Assembly (NCBI GenBank): GCA_026707225.1
Contig: JAPOXG010000010.1
Span: 204,090 to 268,089, forward strand
Source of the DNA: Chloroflexota bacterium
GTDB taxonomy: Bacteria; Chloroflexota; Anaerolineae; Aggregatilineales; Phototrophicaceae
Reading direction: 5' to 3'
Length of the DNA stretch: 64,000 nucleotides
Shown here: positions 18,663 through 28,131 of the stretch, piece by piece
How positions within the stretch are numbered: the stretch's first letter is position 1
How the letters are laid out: each line of letters opens with the position of its first letter
Notes under the pieces: model-generated
The model's database searches: none
Seen by the model: only the letters and a program-made list of their open reading frames with translations
What the model was told of the DNA's origin: nothing
Program-made: the position numbers and the translations under genes

Positions 18663-19670
18663 CTAGAGGCGGTCGCCGACGAATTTGGTCAAATCGGCTG
18701 TCCGGCAAGAGTAACCCCACTCGTTGTCGTACCAGGTGATGACTTTCACCAGGTCGCCGGCCACGTCTGTCGCCAGCGCGTCGATAACACTGGAATGCGG
18801 ATTGCCAATGTAATCGGTGGATACCAGCGGCTCATGCGAGACATCGAGGTAACCGCGCATGGGACCAGCCGCCGCTTCTTCAAAGGCGTCAATCAATTCG
18901 GATTTGCCGGGCCTGCGATCCACCGACGCGACAAAATCGACCAGGGAGCCGGTTGGGGTCGGCACGCGAACAGCCATGCCATCGAATTTCCCCTGCAGCT
19001 CGGGCACGACCAGCGCGACAGCTTGCGCGGCGCCGGTGCTGGTAGGTATCATGTTGACGGCGGCCGCCCGCGCTCGGCGCAGGTCGCTGTGGGGCAGGTC
19101 GAGAATCTGCTGATCGTTGGTATAGCTGTGGATGGTCGTCATGAAACCTTGGCGGATGCCAAAGGCATCGTTGACCACTTTGGCGGCCGGCGCCAAACAG
19201 TTGGTTGTGCAAGACGCGTTCGACAAGACGTGGTGCGACGACGAGTCGTACCAGTCCTGGTTGACACCCAAGACTATCGTGATGTCTTCGCCTTTGGCGG
19301 GCGCCGAGATGATGACCTTGCTGGCGCCGGCGGCGATATGCTTCGAGGCGCTGGCTTTGTCGGTAAAGATACCGGTGCTCTCAATGACGACTTCGACTCC
19401 CAGCTCGCCCCAGGGCAGCTGCGCCGGATCACGCTCCGACAAGGCTTTGATCTCATCGCCGTCCACAATCAGCGCGCCGTCTGCCGCTTCCACCGAACCG
19501 GCGTAGACGCCATAGTTGGAATCGTAACGAAATAGATGCGCCATCGTGTTCAACTCGCCCAAATCGTTGAAGGCGACCACATCAATGACGTTGGGGTAGT
19601 ATTCGCGGATCGCTTTCAGCACCTGGCGGCCGATGCGTCCAAATCCGTTGATGCCGACGCGAATCGTCAT
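18663..19670 (-). CDS. gap: Glyceraldehyde-3-phosphate dehydrogenase, type I
   Basis: A 335-residue NAD-dependent enzyme. It has the N-terminal [11 protein letters not shown]ossmann motif, the active site [12 protein letters not shown] with C154, and the conserved WYDNEWGYS near the C-terminus. Asp at the end of the second strand region (FNDLG) suits NAD. It is the promoter-proximal gene of the gap-pgk-tpiA unit, with an AGGAAG site before ATG 19670. A lone TATAAT on the minus strand at 19822-19817 is a candidate -10 without a clear -35. Confidence 0.97.
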   Translation of the reverse strand: MTIRVGINGFGRIGRQVLKAIREYYPNVIDVVAFNDLGELNTMAHLFRYDSNYGVYAGSVEAADGALIVDGDEIKALSERDPAQLPWGELGVEVVIESTGIFTDKASASKHIAAGASKVIISAPAKGEDITIVLGVNQDWYDSSSHHVLSNASCTTNCLAPAAKVVNDAFGIRQGFMTTIHSYTNDQQILDLPHSDLRRARAAAVNMIPTSTGAAQAVALVVPELQGKFDGMAVRVPTPTGSLVDFVASVDRRPGKSELIDAFEEAAAGPMRGYLDVSHEPLVSTDYIGNPHSSVIDALATDVAGDLVKVITWYDNEWGYSCRTADLTKFVGDRL

Positions 19671-19899
19671 GTCTTCCTCTCCTTCTACGTCATGCGATCA
19701 GGTTTCAATTGGTTGCTCAAAGCTTAGTACACTGCGAAGCATAATTGAATGCTGAATAGCGATTTGGGGCTTGACCCTGCTTGCGCGGCGCCGGCTAACG
19801 GCTTGAAACTGCAGCCATTATACTGAAATGCTGGCGCGGGATGGGCGACTCAATCCATCGTCAAGGAGGCTGCTGCCCGCCGAGGCGGTATGCATAGCG

Positions 19900-20799
19900 T
19901 CAGGACGCAAGCGAAAGCAACTCAGAGAGAGGAACTGGCTTCATATTCCAGGAGCGAAGGAAGCTCAAAGTCGGTTGAATCGCCTGGAGAGCGCTTTTTA
20001 TCGCATGATGTAAAATGACTGTGCCCGGACGCATATAACTCTCATAATTCTTTAGGATCACATCCACGCATCGCTTGTCGCATTGCGCTTCGCTGCAGAT
20101 TCCCTCTAGCATTCTGGGATCCCAAACCCGCGGGAAAGATTCGTACATAGCCTGGGCGGCGCATTCGCAAGGCCGGTCTTCGTACTTTTTGGTACATACC
20201 GCGTCTTGCGAATCCAGCCCCCAGAGGATCAAAGGCAAGTCGTAGCTGGCTGACATTTCTTTCAACGCATCCGTGACATGACCGTATGGCGGCCGGATGC
20301 CCACCGGGCGAAAGCCAGGACCGAGCGCGCGCCGCAGCGCATGGAGCGCGGGTTCCATTTCTTCGTCTATAAGCTGTTGCCGGCTGAAATCCCGAATGAC
20401 GCGGTGGGTAAAGAGATGGCAGCCGAATTCGTGTCCCATATCGCGCAACCGCGGGTACAAGTTTTCATAGCCGGGGTTGGGGCGCTCCAGGTTATTTTGC
20501 ACGGCGCGGCCTGCCGGGAATAAAGTCAGACGGATGTTGCGCCGGTAATATTCGCGTCCGATGCGCAAAGTGTAATATTCGCTCCAGAGGTCATCGTAAG
20601 TGAGACAAACTTTCCGCGCATTGGTATGCACATGCCGGATAATTCTCGCGCTGTTGGCGCTGGCGCCATTGCCGGAAAGACTAAAGACCGAAGCCAGCGT
20701 TATGCCCGCGCTGTTGCGCAAAAACTGTCGCCGCGAAATGCCTTTCATCATGGCTTTATCCGAAGTCGACATCATTGAAACGCAGAATTGCAATCGCAC
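19900..20799 (-). CDS. Exported polysaccharide deacetylase (NodB-like) with a cysteine-rich insert
   Basis: Up to 299 residues; the true start is probably one of the ATGs at 20775-20748. A twin-arginine-like signal (SRRQFLRNSAG followed by a hydrophobic stretch) indicates export of a folded protein. NodB motifs are visible: the VCLTYDD strand, GCHLFTH with the metal-binding His pair, RPPYG, and ILHH near the C-terminus. It should remove acetyl groups from a glycan, substrate unknown. An insert of about 60 residues between the RPPYG and ILHH motifs contains at least six Cys (CTKKYEDRPCEC and CSEAQCDKRC), unusual for the family and suggestive of a bound metal or disulfides. Confidence 0.8.
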   Translation of the reverse strand: MRLQFCVSMMSTSDKAMMKGISRRQFLRNSAGITLASVFSLSGNGASANSARIIRHVHTNARKVCLTYDDLWSEYYTLRIGREYYRRNIRLTLFPAGRAVQNNLERPNPGYENLYPRLRDMGHEFGCHLFTHRVIRDFSRQQLIDEEMEPALHALRRALGPGFRPVGIRPPYGHVTDALKEMSASYDLPLILWGLDSQDAVCTKKYEDRPCECAAQAMYESFPRVWDPRMLEGICSEAQCDKRCVDVILKNYESYMRPGTVILHHAIKSALQAIQPTLSFLRSWNMKPVPLSELLSLAS

Positions 20800-20890
20800 A
20801 AAGCTAACACATCTTAAGGTCCTTCACAACTTTCGTCGAATCTTCAGCAAGCGAAAACACTTGTGGCGGCATTCCGGCCGCCGGAGCGTG

Positions 20891-21613
20891 TCAGCGCTGC
20901 CGCTGGACAGCTCGGTCAAGCAGAGTCGGAAGGCGCAACATCGTGAGGGCGCACAGTGCTACGAATATGACGATCAACAAAGCAGCGTCAATGAATAGCT
21001 GCTCCGGATAAAGCCGTATCAGGCTATCCGAAAATGGGAAGCGCCAGGTGCCCGCGGCAAAGAAGACTTCATGGAAGGCGTCAAATGCTCGATCCCAAGA
21101 CGCCGTGGATAATATCGCCAGGACCGCAATGGCGAGAAGTGCGAGCCTGCAGCCGCGCTGCACGCCGATTGCGATATCGGTACGGAGTCCCATTTTGTGC
21201 CGGCTGGCAAGCGCTGTACAGGCGCCGACGACCGCGCTGATGACCGCCAGCGCAAAAGCCAGGCTCGTTATGTGCTTTACGTCCGCCATATGCCGCAATT
21301 CGCGCTCGCTGAATAGAGGACAATCGTCCGCGCCGGGCGCCGGAATCCAGCACTTCTCACCAGGCAAGCGCAATGAAGCCAAGTAGTCGATGGCCTCGCC
21401 ATTGAAAAGAAAGTTGACGGCAAAGGGACCGTAGTGGATGCGGTCTTCAACGTCGAAGCCAAAAGTATCGGCGGGGAACCCAGGCCGCTGATATTCAAAT
21501 TGCAGGAATTGCTCGCTTAGCAGTAGGCGGACCCCCGCCAGCAGGAGCCAGAGCGGGACAGCAAGCGCGAAATACAAGCGGACGATATATCGAAAGGCGC
21601 GCGAATCATTCAT
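20891..21613 (-). CDS. Lit/DUF1461-family integral membrane protein
   Basis: A 240-residue protein with about four hydrophobic segments. It matches the DUF1461 (TIGR01906) pattern: a first helix, an extracytoplasmic region, then FSERELRHMADVK (H108, D111), and later FHEVFFAAGTW (H181) followed by LIRLYPEQLF. Characterised members (Lit) move an acyl chain within bacterial lipoproteins, using two histidines at these positions. The ATG at 21613 overlaps the end of the preceding gene by eight bases. The longer open frame to 21892 is a shadow of that gene. Function as a lipoprotein transacylase is inferred from family only. Confidence 0.75.
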   Translation of the reverse strand: MNDSRAFRYIVRLYFALAVPLWLLLAGVRLLLSEQFLQFEYQRPGFPADTFGFDVEDRIHYGPFAVNFLFNGEAIDYLASLRLPGEKCWIPAPGADDCPLFSERELRHMADVKHITSLAFALAVISAVVGACTALASRHKMGLRTDIAIGVQRGCRLALLAIAVLAILSTASWDRAFDAFHEVFFAAGTWRFPFSDSLIRLYPEQLFIDAALLIVIFVALCALTMLRLPTLLDRAVQRQR

Positions 21614-23222
21614 AGTCCAGCCGAAACTCCTGAGCGCGGCCCGCCAGCAAAAAGTCCAGCACGATGGAATCGACCAAGGTCTCGACCGGCGCTCGATCAT
21701 CGGTGAAGACGATGTCGCTCTCGCCCAAAGGCACAATGTTCTCGCCGGCTTTAGCCAGAATGTCATAAAGAACAGGGTCGACGCTGTCGACCGGATGACT
21801 GATGTTCGCGCGCAAGTTGGCTTCGCTGGTGGGGAGATTGGTCGCGACCAGAATCGAATTGAAGGATTGCGGCACGTCAATCGCGTGTACACTGGGAAAG
21901 ACTTCTAAAAGCGTCCTCGACAGCGCGTCGACCAGGCGCCGGTCGGTATCCGTCCGCCCAACATTGATAGCAATGACCCCTTCTTCTGCCAAGCGAGCTC
22001 TTGCTTCAGCGAAAAATTCGATGGTGGTAAGATGCCAGGGGATATAGGGCGGACGGTAAGCATCGATGGCGATCACCGTGTATTGTTGATCCATTCGATT
22101 GAGCAGGTAGCGTCCGTCCCCGATATGCGTTGTGAGCCGGGGCATCGCCGACGCATTCATGTCGAAATACTCGGCGCCAACGGCGACTATCTCGGGGTCA
22201 ATTTCGATGCCATCGATTGTGATGTTGGCATAAACTGTCGTGTGCTGCCGCGCCACGGCGCCCGCCGCCAAGCCAATTAAGAGCAGGGAACGAACGTCGT
22301 CGGCGCGATAGGGCGCCTCGTTGAAGTAGGGCGCAGCCAGGAAATAGTCCCAAGTCCCCCCATAGAAGACTTCAGTCTCGTGCCATAAACTGTGCACGCC
22401 CTGGCCTTCATTGAGATACAAATAGCGATAGCCCGCCGAATCTTCCTCAACCTGAATATAGTTATAGGCGCTTTCGCCGGCATACTTCAGGCTGGCGCCG
22501 GGCGCCGCTGGACGCAGGGGACGGCCGAGGACGGCGCCGGCTGGCAGAGCTAGGATGAGCGGCAGCAGGGCATAGGGCAAGGCGGCTCGCCGCTGGGTTC
22601 GCCAGAGCGCGACGAAGGCGACGACAAAAAGCAAGCCCGAGAACAGTAGGAAGGTGCGCGTCGTTCCTAATTGCGGAATCGTCACCAGGACGGGCAGAAA
22701 TGTACCCAAGAGGCTGCCGAGCGTGCTGATCGCGTAGACCTGTCCCGCGACTTTGCCGCTGTCCGCGATTTGGGTCATGGCCAGGCGGATGACATAGGGC
22801 GATACGGTGCCAAGAAGGGTAACGGGAACCGAGAATAAAATCAGGATGACGATGAATGAGCCCAGCGCCAGCGCCGCATCCGCGCCAAAAACAGCCTGCG
22901 CCGCCCGTGAAATGATGGGGCGCGCCACGAGCGGTATCAGCCCGCTGAGGAATGCCGCCCACAAGATGAGCCGGAGCAGCACATCCACGCGCGGGAATCG
23001 ATCTGCCAATCGACCGCCGAGGAAGTAGCCGGCGGTCAAGTAAAGCAGCATCAAGCCGATGACATTTGCCCACACCAGATTACTGTTGCCGAAGACGCTG
23101 CCCAGCAAGCGCGAAGCCGACAGTTCAATCGCAAGCGTCGCCATGCCGCTGGTGAAGGCGATAAGGTAGAGATAGGGTCTGCTGAGCGCCACAGGCTGTC
23201 GCGCGGAAGTTGCGACTGACAA
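21606..23222 (-). CDS. Fused membrane-spanning and spermidine synthase-like protein
   Basis: A 538-residue protein. Residues 1-250 hold seven or eight membrane helices in the MFS-like arrangement found in fused spermidine synthases (SGMATLAIELSASRLLGSVFG at the start). Residues 265-510 are a SAM-dependent aminopropyltransferase fold: a degenerate glycine loop GLAAGAVA, the acidic IDGIEIDPE, GDGRYLL, and AIDAYRPPYIPWHLTT near the catalytic site. The glycine-rich loop is weaker than in soluble enzymes, and no decarboxylated-SAM gene is nearby, so the substrate is uncertain. The start appears to be TTG 23222. It is coupled to the Lit-like gene. Confidence 0.82.
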   Translation of the reverse strand: MSVATSARQPVALSRPYLYLIAFTSGMATLAIELSASRLLGSVFGNSNLVWANVIGLMLLYLTAGYFLGGRLADRFPRVDVLLRLILWAAFLSGLIPLVARPIISRAAQAVFGADAALALGSFIVILILFSVPVTLLGTVSPYVIRLAMTQIADSGKVAGQVYAISTLGSLLGTFLPVLVTIPQLGTTRTFLLFSGLLFVVAFVALWRTQRRAALPYALLPLILALPAGAVLGRPLRPAAPGASLKYAGESAYNYIQVEEDSAGYRYLYLNEGQGVHSLWHETEVFYGGTWDYFLAAPYFNEAPYRADDVRSLLLIGLAAGAVARQHTTVYANITIDGIEIDPEIVAVGAEYFDMNASAMPRLTTHIGDGRYLLNRMDQQYTVIAIDAYRPPYIPWHLTTIEFFAEARARLAEEGVIAINVGRTDTDRRLVDALSRTLLEVFPSVHAIDVPQSFNSILVATNLPTSEANLRANISHPVDSVDPVLYDILAKAGENIVPLGESDIVFTDDRAPVETLVDSIVLDFLLAGRAQEFRLDYE

Positions 23223-23296
23223 GATTTCACTCGATAATGCTGGCTGGACTGCAAGACTTCAGCGATTCATTATGGGTCGCGCAAGGCGAAAAATCA

Positions 23297-23983
23297 ATGA
23301 GCGTACAGATCCGCGTCGCCAATCCGGAAGACGCCCGCGCGATTGGGCGCATCGCAGCGGATTCGGGCGTCGCCTCCATTGACGCTGGCGCGCGCCGAGT
23401 TTGCCGTATTCTGGCTCAAAGCCAAGCATTGGTCGCTACTATCGACGCTGCGGTCATTGGCTTTGTCGGCTGCCTCTTCACAGCTCATCCGGCGGGCGGG
23501 CGCCGCGTTGAACTGGATTTGCTGGCGGTCGCCCCGGAGGCTCAAAGACGCGGCGTCGGGGGTAGATTGCTGGCGGCCAGCATCGCTTATGCCAGGGGCG
23601 AGGGGGCGCGGCAGATGCGCGCGCTCGTGCGCTGCGAGAACGCGGGGATGCAAAGGCTTTGCCGCCGCCATGGATTCGCCTGCTCTCCGGAGGCTTTTGA
23701 GCTGCACGTCGTCGATCCGCAGCCAGTTGCTCCCCAGTCGCGTGTTCACGAGGCGCGGGTGATCGCGGTGCAAACGCTCAGCTACGCCGGCTTGTGGCTG
23801 GAAGGGGAACTTAACCGGGAGGCGATCGCCGATGCCCATCACCTGGCTTCGCAAATCGAAGCAACGGTCATCGGCGCGGTGATTCCCAGCAAGGCGCTTG
23901 AGACAGGTAAGCGCTTGCAGGCGAGTGGTTTCCAGAAACTCGGCGCTTATCATTGGTGGACGATTAATCTAAAAAGCGACTGA
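23297..23983 (+). CDS. GNAT-family acetyltransferase
   Basis: A 228-residue protein from ATG 23297. The first 150 residues are a GNAT fold with the acetyl-CoA loop in RRGVGGRL (about residues 93-100) after the hydrophobic LDLLAVAPEAQ strand. The last 75 residues form an extra alpha/beta segment I do not recognise. The acceptor is unknown. It is transcribed divergently from the MFS-spermidine synthase gene, and its 3' end overlaps the oxidase gene by 20 bp in convergent orientation. Confidence 0.75.
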   Translation: MSVQIRVANPEDARAIGRIAADSGVASIDAGARRVCRILAQSQALVATIDAAVIGFVGCLFTAHPAGGRRVELDLLAVAPEAQRRGVGGRLLAASIAYARGEGARQMRALVRCENAGMQRLCRRHGFACSPEAFELHVVDPQPVAPQSRVHEARVIAVQTLSYAGLWLEGELNREAIADAHHLASQIEATVIGAVIPSKALETGKRLQASGFQKLGAYHWWTINLKSD

Positions 23984-25109
23984 TTTTGAACAAACAATCA
24001 TTGTGCGGCGTGTGGCCATCGAGCGCGATATCCGCCAGCATCTTGCCGACCATCGTGCTGAACTTGAAGCCGTGCCCGCTGAAGCCGGCGCCGATAGCGA
24101 CATGCTGATGCTCGGGATGGCGGTCAATGATAAAGTGTTCGTCGGGCGTCTGCGTGTAAAGGCAGATTCTACTTTCTCGCGCCGGCGCTGACGCAATGCC
24201 GGGAATATGCGCGCGCATGAATGGCCGCAGCGACTCTACATTGCTTGCATCGGGCTCATAATCGATGTACTCCAGGCGGCTTACGGGCGGGCCGCTGTGG
24301 AAGGCGATCTTGAAGCCCGAGCCCTCGTGCGACGGAATGCCATAAACTGATTCCGAAAATCGTTCGCTGACATGAGCGATCCATACCGGGCAGCGTTCCG
24401 ATTCGAATGGTCCCATGTCTGCCGGCGCCATGAAATTCAACTGGCAGCGCAAGAGACGCAGCGGCAGCTCGAGCCCTGTTCGTCTAAGCAGGGTCTTGGC
24501 CCAGGATCCGGCGGCGACGATCAGCCCGCCGGCCGAATAACTCTCGCCCCCCGCGTTGACATCGACGCTTTGGGGCGCGACTCGAATGTCCTCAACCGGC
24601 GTCCGGTCCAGCACAATGGCGCCGTGTCGCCGCGCCAATTGGATATGCCCGCGTACGGCGCTGGAGGCAGCGACGAAGCCGCTGTCTGGCTGGCACAGCA
24701 CCTGGAAATCGCCGGCAAAACAGAACTGCGGGAAACGCTTGCGCGCCTCATCTGCTGACAAGAGTTCGTGGCTGATGCCGCTCATTTCTACTGCCTTGAT
24801 AGTGTCCCGTAAGGACTTGTCATCAGCGGGTCCAAAGTCGATGCCGCCGGTTTGGTGATACAGCGTTTCTCCCAGTTCGTCCTCCAAGGCGAACCATAGC
24901 GGAAATGTATCTTTCATTAGATCGACGTATTCCGGATGATCGTAGGAATAGCGGATAATCCGCGAATATCCATAAGAGCTGCCCTTGCGGTGATCAATTT
25001 CAAACTGCTCCAGCAGCAAGACGCGCTGACCTCGTTTGGCCAGGTAAAAGGCGGCTGCGCTGCCCATTGCTCCAGCGCCAATCACGATGGTGTCATAGCT
25101 ATTGTGCAT
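23964..25109 (-). CDS. Monomeric sarcosine oxidase/N-methyltryptophan oxidase-like flavoenzyme
   Basis: A 381-residue FAD enzyme of the MSOX/SolA group, which oxidises N-methyl amino acids to the amino acid, formaldehyde and H2O2. The N-terminus has the dinucleotide motif VIGAGAMGSA. The C-terminal CLYTQTPDEHF contains the Cys that binds FAD covalently in MSOX, followed by GAGFSGHGFKF, all typical of this group. Length matches. Which N-methyl amine it uses cannot be told. GNAT is the convergent neighbour; DUF58 lies 26 bp upstream on the same strand. Confidence 0.88.
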   Translation of the reverse strand: MHNSYDTIVIGAGAMGSAAAFYLAKRGQRVLLLEQFEIDHRKGSSYGYSRIIRYSYDHPEYVDLMKDTFPLWFALEDELGETLYHQTGGIDFGPADDKSLRDTIKAVEMSGISHELLSADEARKRFPQFCFAGDFQVLCQPDSGFVAASSAVRGHIQLARRHGAIVLDRTPVEDIRVAPQSVDVNAGGESYSAGGLIVAAGSWAKTLLRRTGLELPLRLLRCQLNFMAPADMGPFESERCPVWIAHVSERFSESVYGIPSHEGSGFKIAFHSGPPVSRLEYIDYEPDASNVESLRPFMRAHIPGIASAPARESRICLYTQTPDEHFIIDRHPEHQHVAIGAGFSGHGFKFSTMVGKMLADIALDGHTPHNDCLFKISRFLD

Positions 25110-25135
25110 TTCCTTGCCTCTCCCATTAACGTCGC

Positions 25136-26389
25136 CTATGCGGGCCGCTGTTCTAGCGCGACCGCCAGATCATCATCTTTGCTGATAACGATGGTGGGTA
25201 TCTTTGCCAGCTGCAGCAAGCCCCGAATCGCGCTGGAATCCCTTTTGGCGCCAAATGTATTAGGGTTGATGTAGACGCAAATCAGACGGATTCCGCGCCG
25301 CTGCAACACTTGCGCTTCGCTGATCCATTCCTGATTCACCGACGACGTGATGATCATTAGCGATGTTCCTCTGGTGAAGAGGTGCGTCTCCAAGGACAGC
25401 ACATCTCTCAGCGAGTGATTGGAGGTGCTGCGCGCCGACGCCAGCGCCTCAAGAATGCTCGTCAGCTGCCGGTTGCCGCGCTCCGGCTGGAACACCTGAC
25501 GATAGGGCGTATAAGCGGCGTAACCGACCACCCGCTCATCATCGAGGAAATGCTTGGCGAGCGACGCTGCGATGACCACGCCATACTCTTCAGTCGACGG
25601 CGGAATCCGCGTCGAGCTGGGGATGATATTGCCAACTCGATCGACACGGCGCACGCTCGCGTCCTCACTTAGCGAATCGACCGAGAAGTCGTTGAGAAGC
25701 CAAATATCCACCAGTGGATCCAGTTCAAATTCTTTCACCATGATGTTGCCGGTGCGCGCCGTCGAGCGCCAATGGATGCGGTTCATGCTATCGCCGGACA
25801 CGTAGTCTCGTATGCTGCTGGCATTGGTCGTAATTTGATGCGTCAGCTGCCGCTGCGCGTCCCCGCCCGAGAGGAAGCCGACCGGCAGGATCACTCGATT
25901 GATTTCCAGCGTCATCGGATACACGATGAGCCGATCGGTCGCCCCGATTCGACGCGGCGAGTGAAATAAACCGAATGGGTCGCCGCTGACGACTGTCATC
26001 GGACCGAGTTGGAATTCGCCGCGAACCGCGCAAACCGTCTCCACATCCCAGGTGTATTCGCGATTGCCGACCAGGGTAGGAACGACATGGCTTGCGAAAT
26101 GGCCCGGCAGGGTCGAATGATCGCGGATTTCAAGCCAAAGCTTGGGTAGGATGCCGGTCTTGCGAACGCCAAAAGATTCTTGAAAAACGCGGCCGACTTG
26201 CGAACGGCGGGTTCGCGTGGCGCGCCGCAGGGCAATCCCGCGCAGAGACAGCCAGGTCCACAGCAGCGACAGAAACATCATCGCCGCGATCAAGTAACTG
26301 ATGTTGAAGAGATCAGCGCGGCCGGTGAAAAGACCGGTCAGCAGGCTGAAAATCGCCAAGACATATAATGCGTTGCGGCGGTTGGGCAT
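25136..26389 (-). CDS. DUF58-domain protein paired with MoxR
   Basis: A 417-residue protein. Two N-terminal membrane helices (about 7-45) are followed by a beta-rich part. Then comes the DUF58 signature near residues 205-225, in which YVSGDSMNRIHWRSTAR leads into a von Willebrand A-like fold. Proteins of this type are linked with MoxR ATPases in metal-site or complex maturation and in cell-envelope stress. It starts seven bases after the stop of the MoxR gene, so they form one operon, as in many bacteria. No transglutaminase gene, a common third partner, is present. Confidence 0.87.
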   Translation of the reverse strand: MPNRRNALYVLAIFSLLTGLFTGRADLFNISYLIAAMMFLSLLWTWLSLRGIALRRATRTRRSQVGRVFQESFGVRKTGILPKLWLEIRDHSTLPGHFASHVVPTLVGNREYTWDVETVCAVRGEFQLGPMTVVSGDPFGLFHSPRRIGATDRLIVYPMTLEINRVILPVGFLSGGDAQRQLTHQITTNASSIRDYVSGDSMNRIHWRSTARTGNIMVKEFELDPLVDIWLLNDFSVDSLSEDASVRRVDRVGNIIPSSTRIPPSTEEYGVVIAASLAKHFLDDERVVGYAAYTPYRQVFQPERGNRQLTSILEALASARSTSNHSLRDVLSLETHLFTRGTSLMIITSSVNQEWISEAQVLQRRGIRLICVYINPNTFGAKRDSSAIRGLLQLAKIPTIVISKDDDLAVALEQRPA

Positions 26390-26395
26390 GAGAGC

Positions 26396-27394
26396 TTAAC
26401 GAACGGAAGAACCGGGTACTGGCGTCGATTGCAAGATGTCCTGAACGATGGCCCTCGAAGTAATGTTTTTGAGGCGCGCGGCCGGTCCCACAATGATGCG
26501 GTGAGCCAGCGTCACTTCCGCCAAGGCTTTGACATCGTCGGGGATGGCGAAGTCTCGCCCGCTCATCGCCGCGCGCGCTTGCGCCGTGCGGAACAGCGCC
26601 AGGGATCCTCGCGGGCTGCTGCCCAGGTAGACATCGCTGTGCCGCCTGGATGCGGTGATCAGATTGATGATGTACTGCTGGACCTCTTTGGCGACATAAA
26701 CGTCCTTGATCAACTGCTGAACAGCCAGCAGTTCCTTCAAGGTGACCACCTGCTGCAGATTCTGAATCGGATGCTGATACTGCTGCGAGGCGAGGATGTT
26801 CAGTTCATCCTGCGGCTGCGGATAGCCCATTTGGATGCGTATCAAGAAACGATCCAACTGCGCTTCCGGCAGAGGGAAAGTGCCTTCGTATTCGATGGGG
26901 TTTTGCGTCGCCATGATGAGGAAGGGGTTGCTGAGGCGATAGGTGACGCCGTCAACGGTCATTTGCGCTTCTTCCATCGCCTCCAGCAGCGCGGATTGCG
27001 TCTTGGGCGTCGCCCGATTTATCTCGTCGGCCAGCACAATCTGCGCCATAATGGGACCGGGCCGAAACTCAAATTCGCGGGTTTTGGGATTGAAAATCGA
27101 GACGCCGGTGATGTCCGAAGGCAGCATGTCCGGCGTGAACTGAATGCGATTGAAAGTGCAGCCGACGGCGCGCGCCAGCGATTTTGCCATCATCGTCTTG
27201 CCCACGCCGGGGATATCCTCCAGCAGGATATGGCCCCGGCAGAGCATGCCCAGAATCGTCAGACGGACTTCGTTATTCTTGCCCAATATGACCTGACCGA
27301 CGCTGTTCGCGATCCGCTCTGTGATTTCCTTGACCGTCTCAGCGGCCTGCCGAACATGACTCGTCTGGCTTGGCGTTCTCAACTGCTCACTCAT
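26396..27394 (-). CDS. MoxR-family AAA+ ATPase
   Basis: A 332-residue ATPase of the MoxR group, chaperone-like proteins that help assemble or activate other complexes. Walker A is [14 protein letters not shown], Walker B is [24 protein letters not shown], and the downstream [21 protein letters not shown] is the MoxR hallmark. It is the first gene of the MoxR-DUF58 pair, with a TATACT -10 at 27436-27431 upstream. Confidence 0.95.
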   Translation of the reverse strand: MSEQLRTPSQTSHVRQAAETVKEITERIANSVGQVILGKNNEVRLTILGMLCRGHILLEDIPGVGKTMMAKSLARAVGCTFNRIQFTPDMLPSDITGVSIFNPKTREFEFRPGPIMAQIVLADEINRATPKTQSALLEAMEEAQMTVDGVTYRLSNPFLIMATQNPIEYEGTFPLPEAQLDRFLIRIQMGYPQPQDELNILASQQYQHPIQNLQQVVTLKELLAVQQLIKDVYVAKEVQQYIINLITASRRHSDVYLGSSPRGSLALFRTAQARAAMSGRDFAIPDDVKALAEVTLAHRIIVGPAARLKNITSRAIVQDILQSTPVPGSSVR

Positions 27395-27598
27395 ACTCCC
27401 GCTTCCAAGTTGAGCCGATTTTCCAATCTTAGTATAGCGGAATCACCGATTTAAGAATGCGGCTTGATTGACATTCGCTCACCGGGCAACTTGCCGTCCA
27501 GCCTATTGCGAGTATAATGAAATCCAGCAATTTGCATGGTGGCAGCTTCGCGCGTCCGGATTCATTGATCAGAAGTTAAATCTTATACTGGCAGCCAC

Positions 27599-27630
27599 TT
27601 GATATTATCATGAGTCAGTGGTGGTACAAT
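27599..27630 (+). promoter_or_regulatory. Possible promoter with a palindrome for the roadblock gene
   Basis: An extended -10 TGG-TACAAT ends at 27630, 48 bp before ATG 27678. A TTGATA lies 20 bp upstream of it, and a perfect 11-bp palindrome TGATA-T-TATCA (27600-27610) overlaps that position and could be an operator. A second candidate, TTGCCG-16 bp-TATAAT, is at 27491-27518. Confidence 0.4.
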
Positions 27631-27677
27631 GTTGGTATTAGGTTTGTTCTGAGGCGGCGCCACAGCAGGTGAAATTG

Positions 27678-28049
27678 ATGAGCGCGTCCAGGGAAGAATT
27701 AATCGAGCGGCGGCTGATTGCCCTGGAATCGCTGACGCCCGAGCTGGAAGGGGCAGCTGTTATCAGTGTCGAGGGCTTGATGATCGCCTCGCGCCTGCCA
27801 AGCGTGCTGACGGACGACTTGATGGCGTCGATGTCGGCGGCAATGCTGGCTTTGGGCGAGCGAATCGCGCATGACTTGAAGCGCGGCGAGCTCAGCCAGG
27901 TGTTTATTCGGGGCGAGTTTGGCTATGTGCTGCTGATGGCGGTGAATGAAAGCGCCGTGCTTACCGCCCTGGCCAGCGAAGAGGCAAAGTTGGGACTGCT
28001 TTTCCTAGATATGAAGCAGGCCGTGGTTGATTTGCGTCAGCTCTTGTGA
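27678..28049 (+). CDS. Roadblock/LC7-domain protein
   Basis: A 123-residue single-domain protein. The pattern of strand, GLMIASRL loop, long helix with alternating Ala/Met, then two strands (VFIRGEFGYVLLMAV) matches the roadblock/LC7 fold. This fold usually pairs with small Ras-like GTPases in bacterial polarity and gliding systems. No such GTPase is in the window. ATG 27678 has an AGGTGA site five bases before it. It stands between the MoxR unit and pyrG, 82 bp before the latter. Confidence 0.75.
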   Translation: MSASREELIERRLIALESLTPELEGAAVISVEGLMIASRLPSVLTDDLMASMSAAMLALGERIAHDLKRGELSQVFIRGEFGYVLLMAVNESAVLTALASEEAKLGLLFLDMKQAVVDLRQLL

Positions 28050-28131
28050 GGCGGCGAAGCGCGGGATCGCGCGGCGCTCAAGATAAATGTCTTGGTCTCT
28101 CGAGCCAAGAATGTGGAGGTTGGTCGGATCA

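Noticed and set aside
26429..27454. A 341-codon open frame on the plus strand across the MoxR gene
   Set aside because: Antisense shadow; the MoxR protein carries all its Walker and sensor motifs on the other strand.
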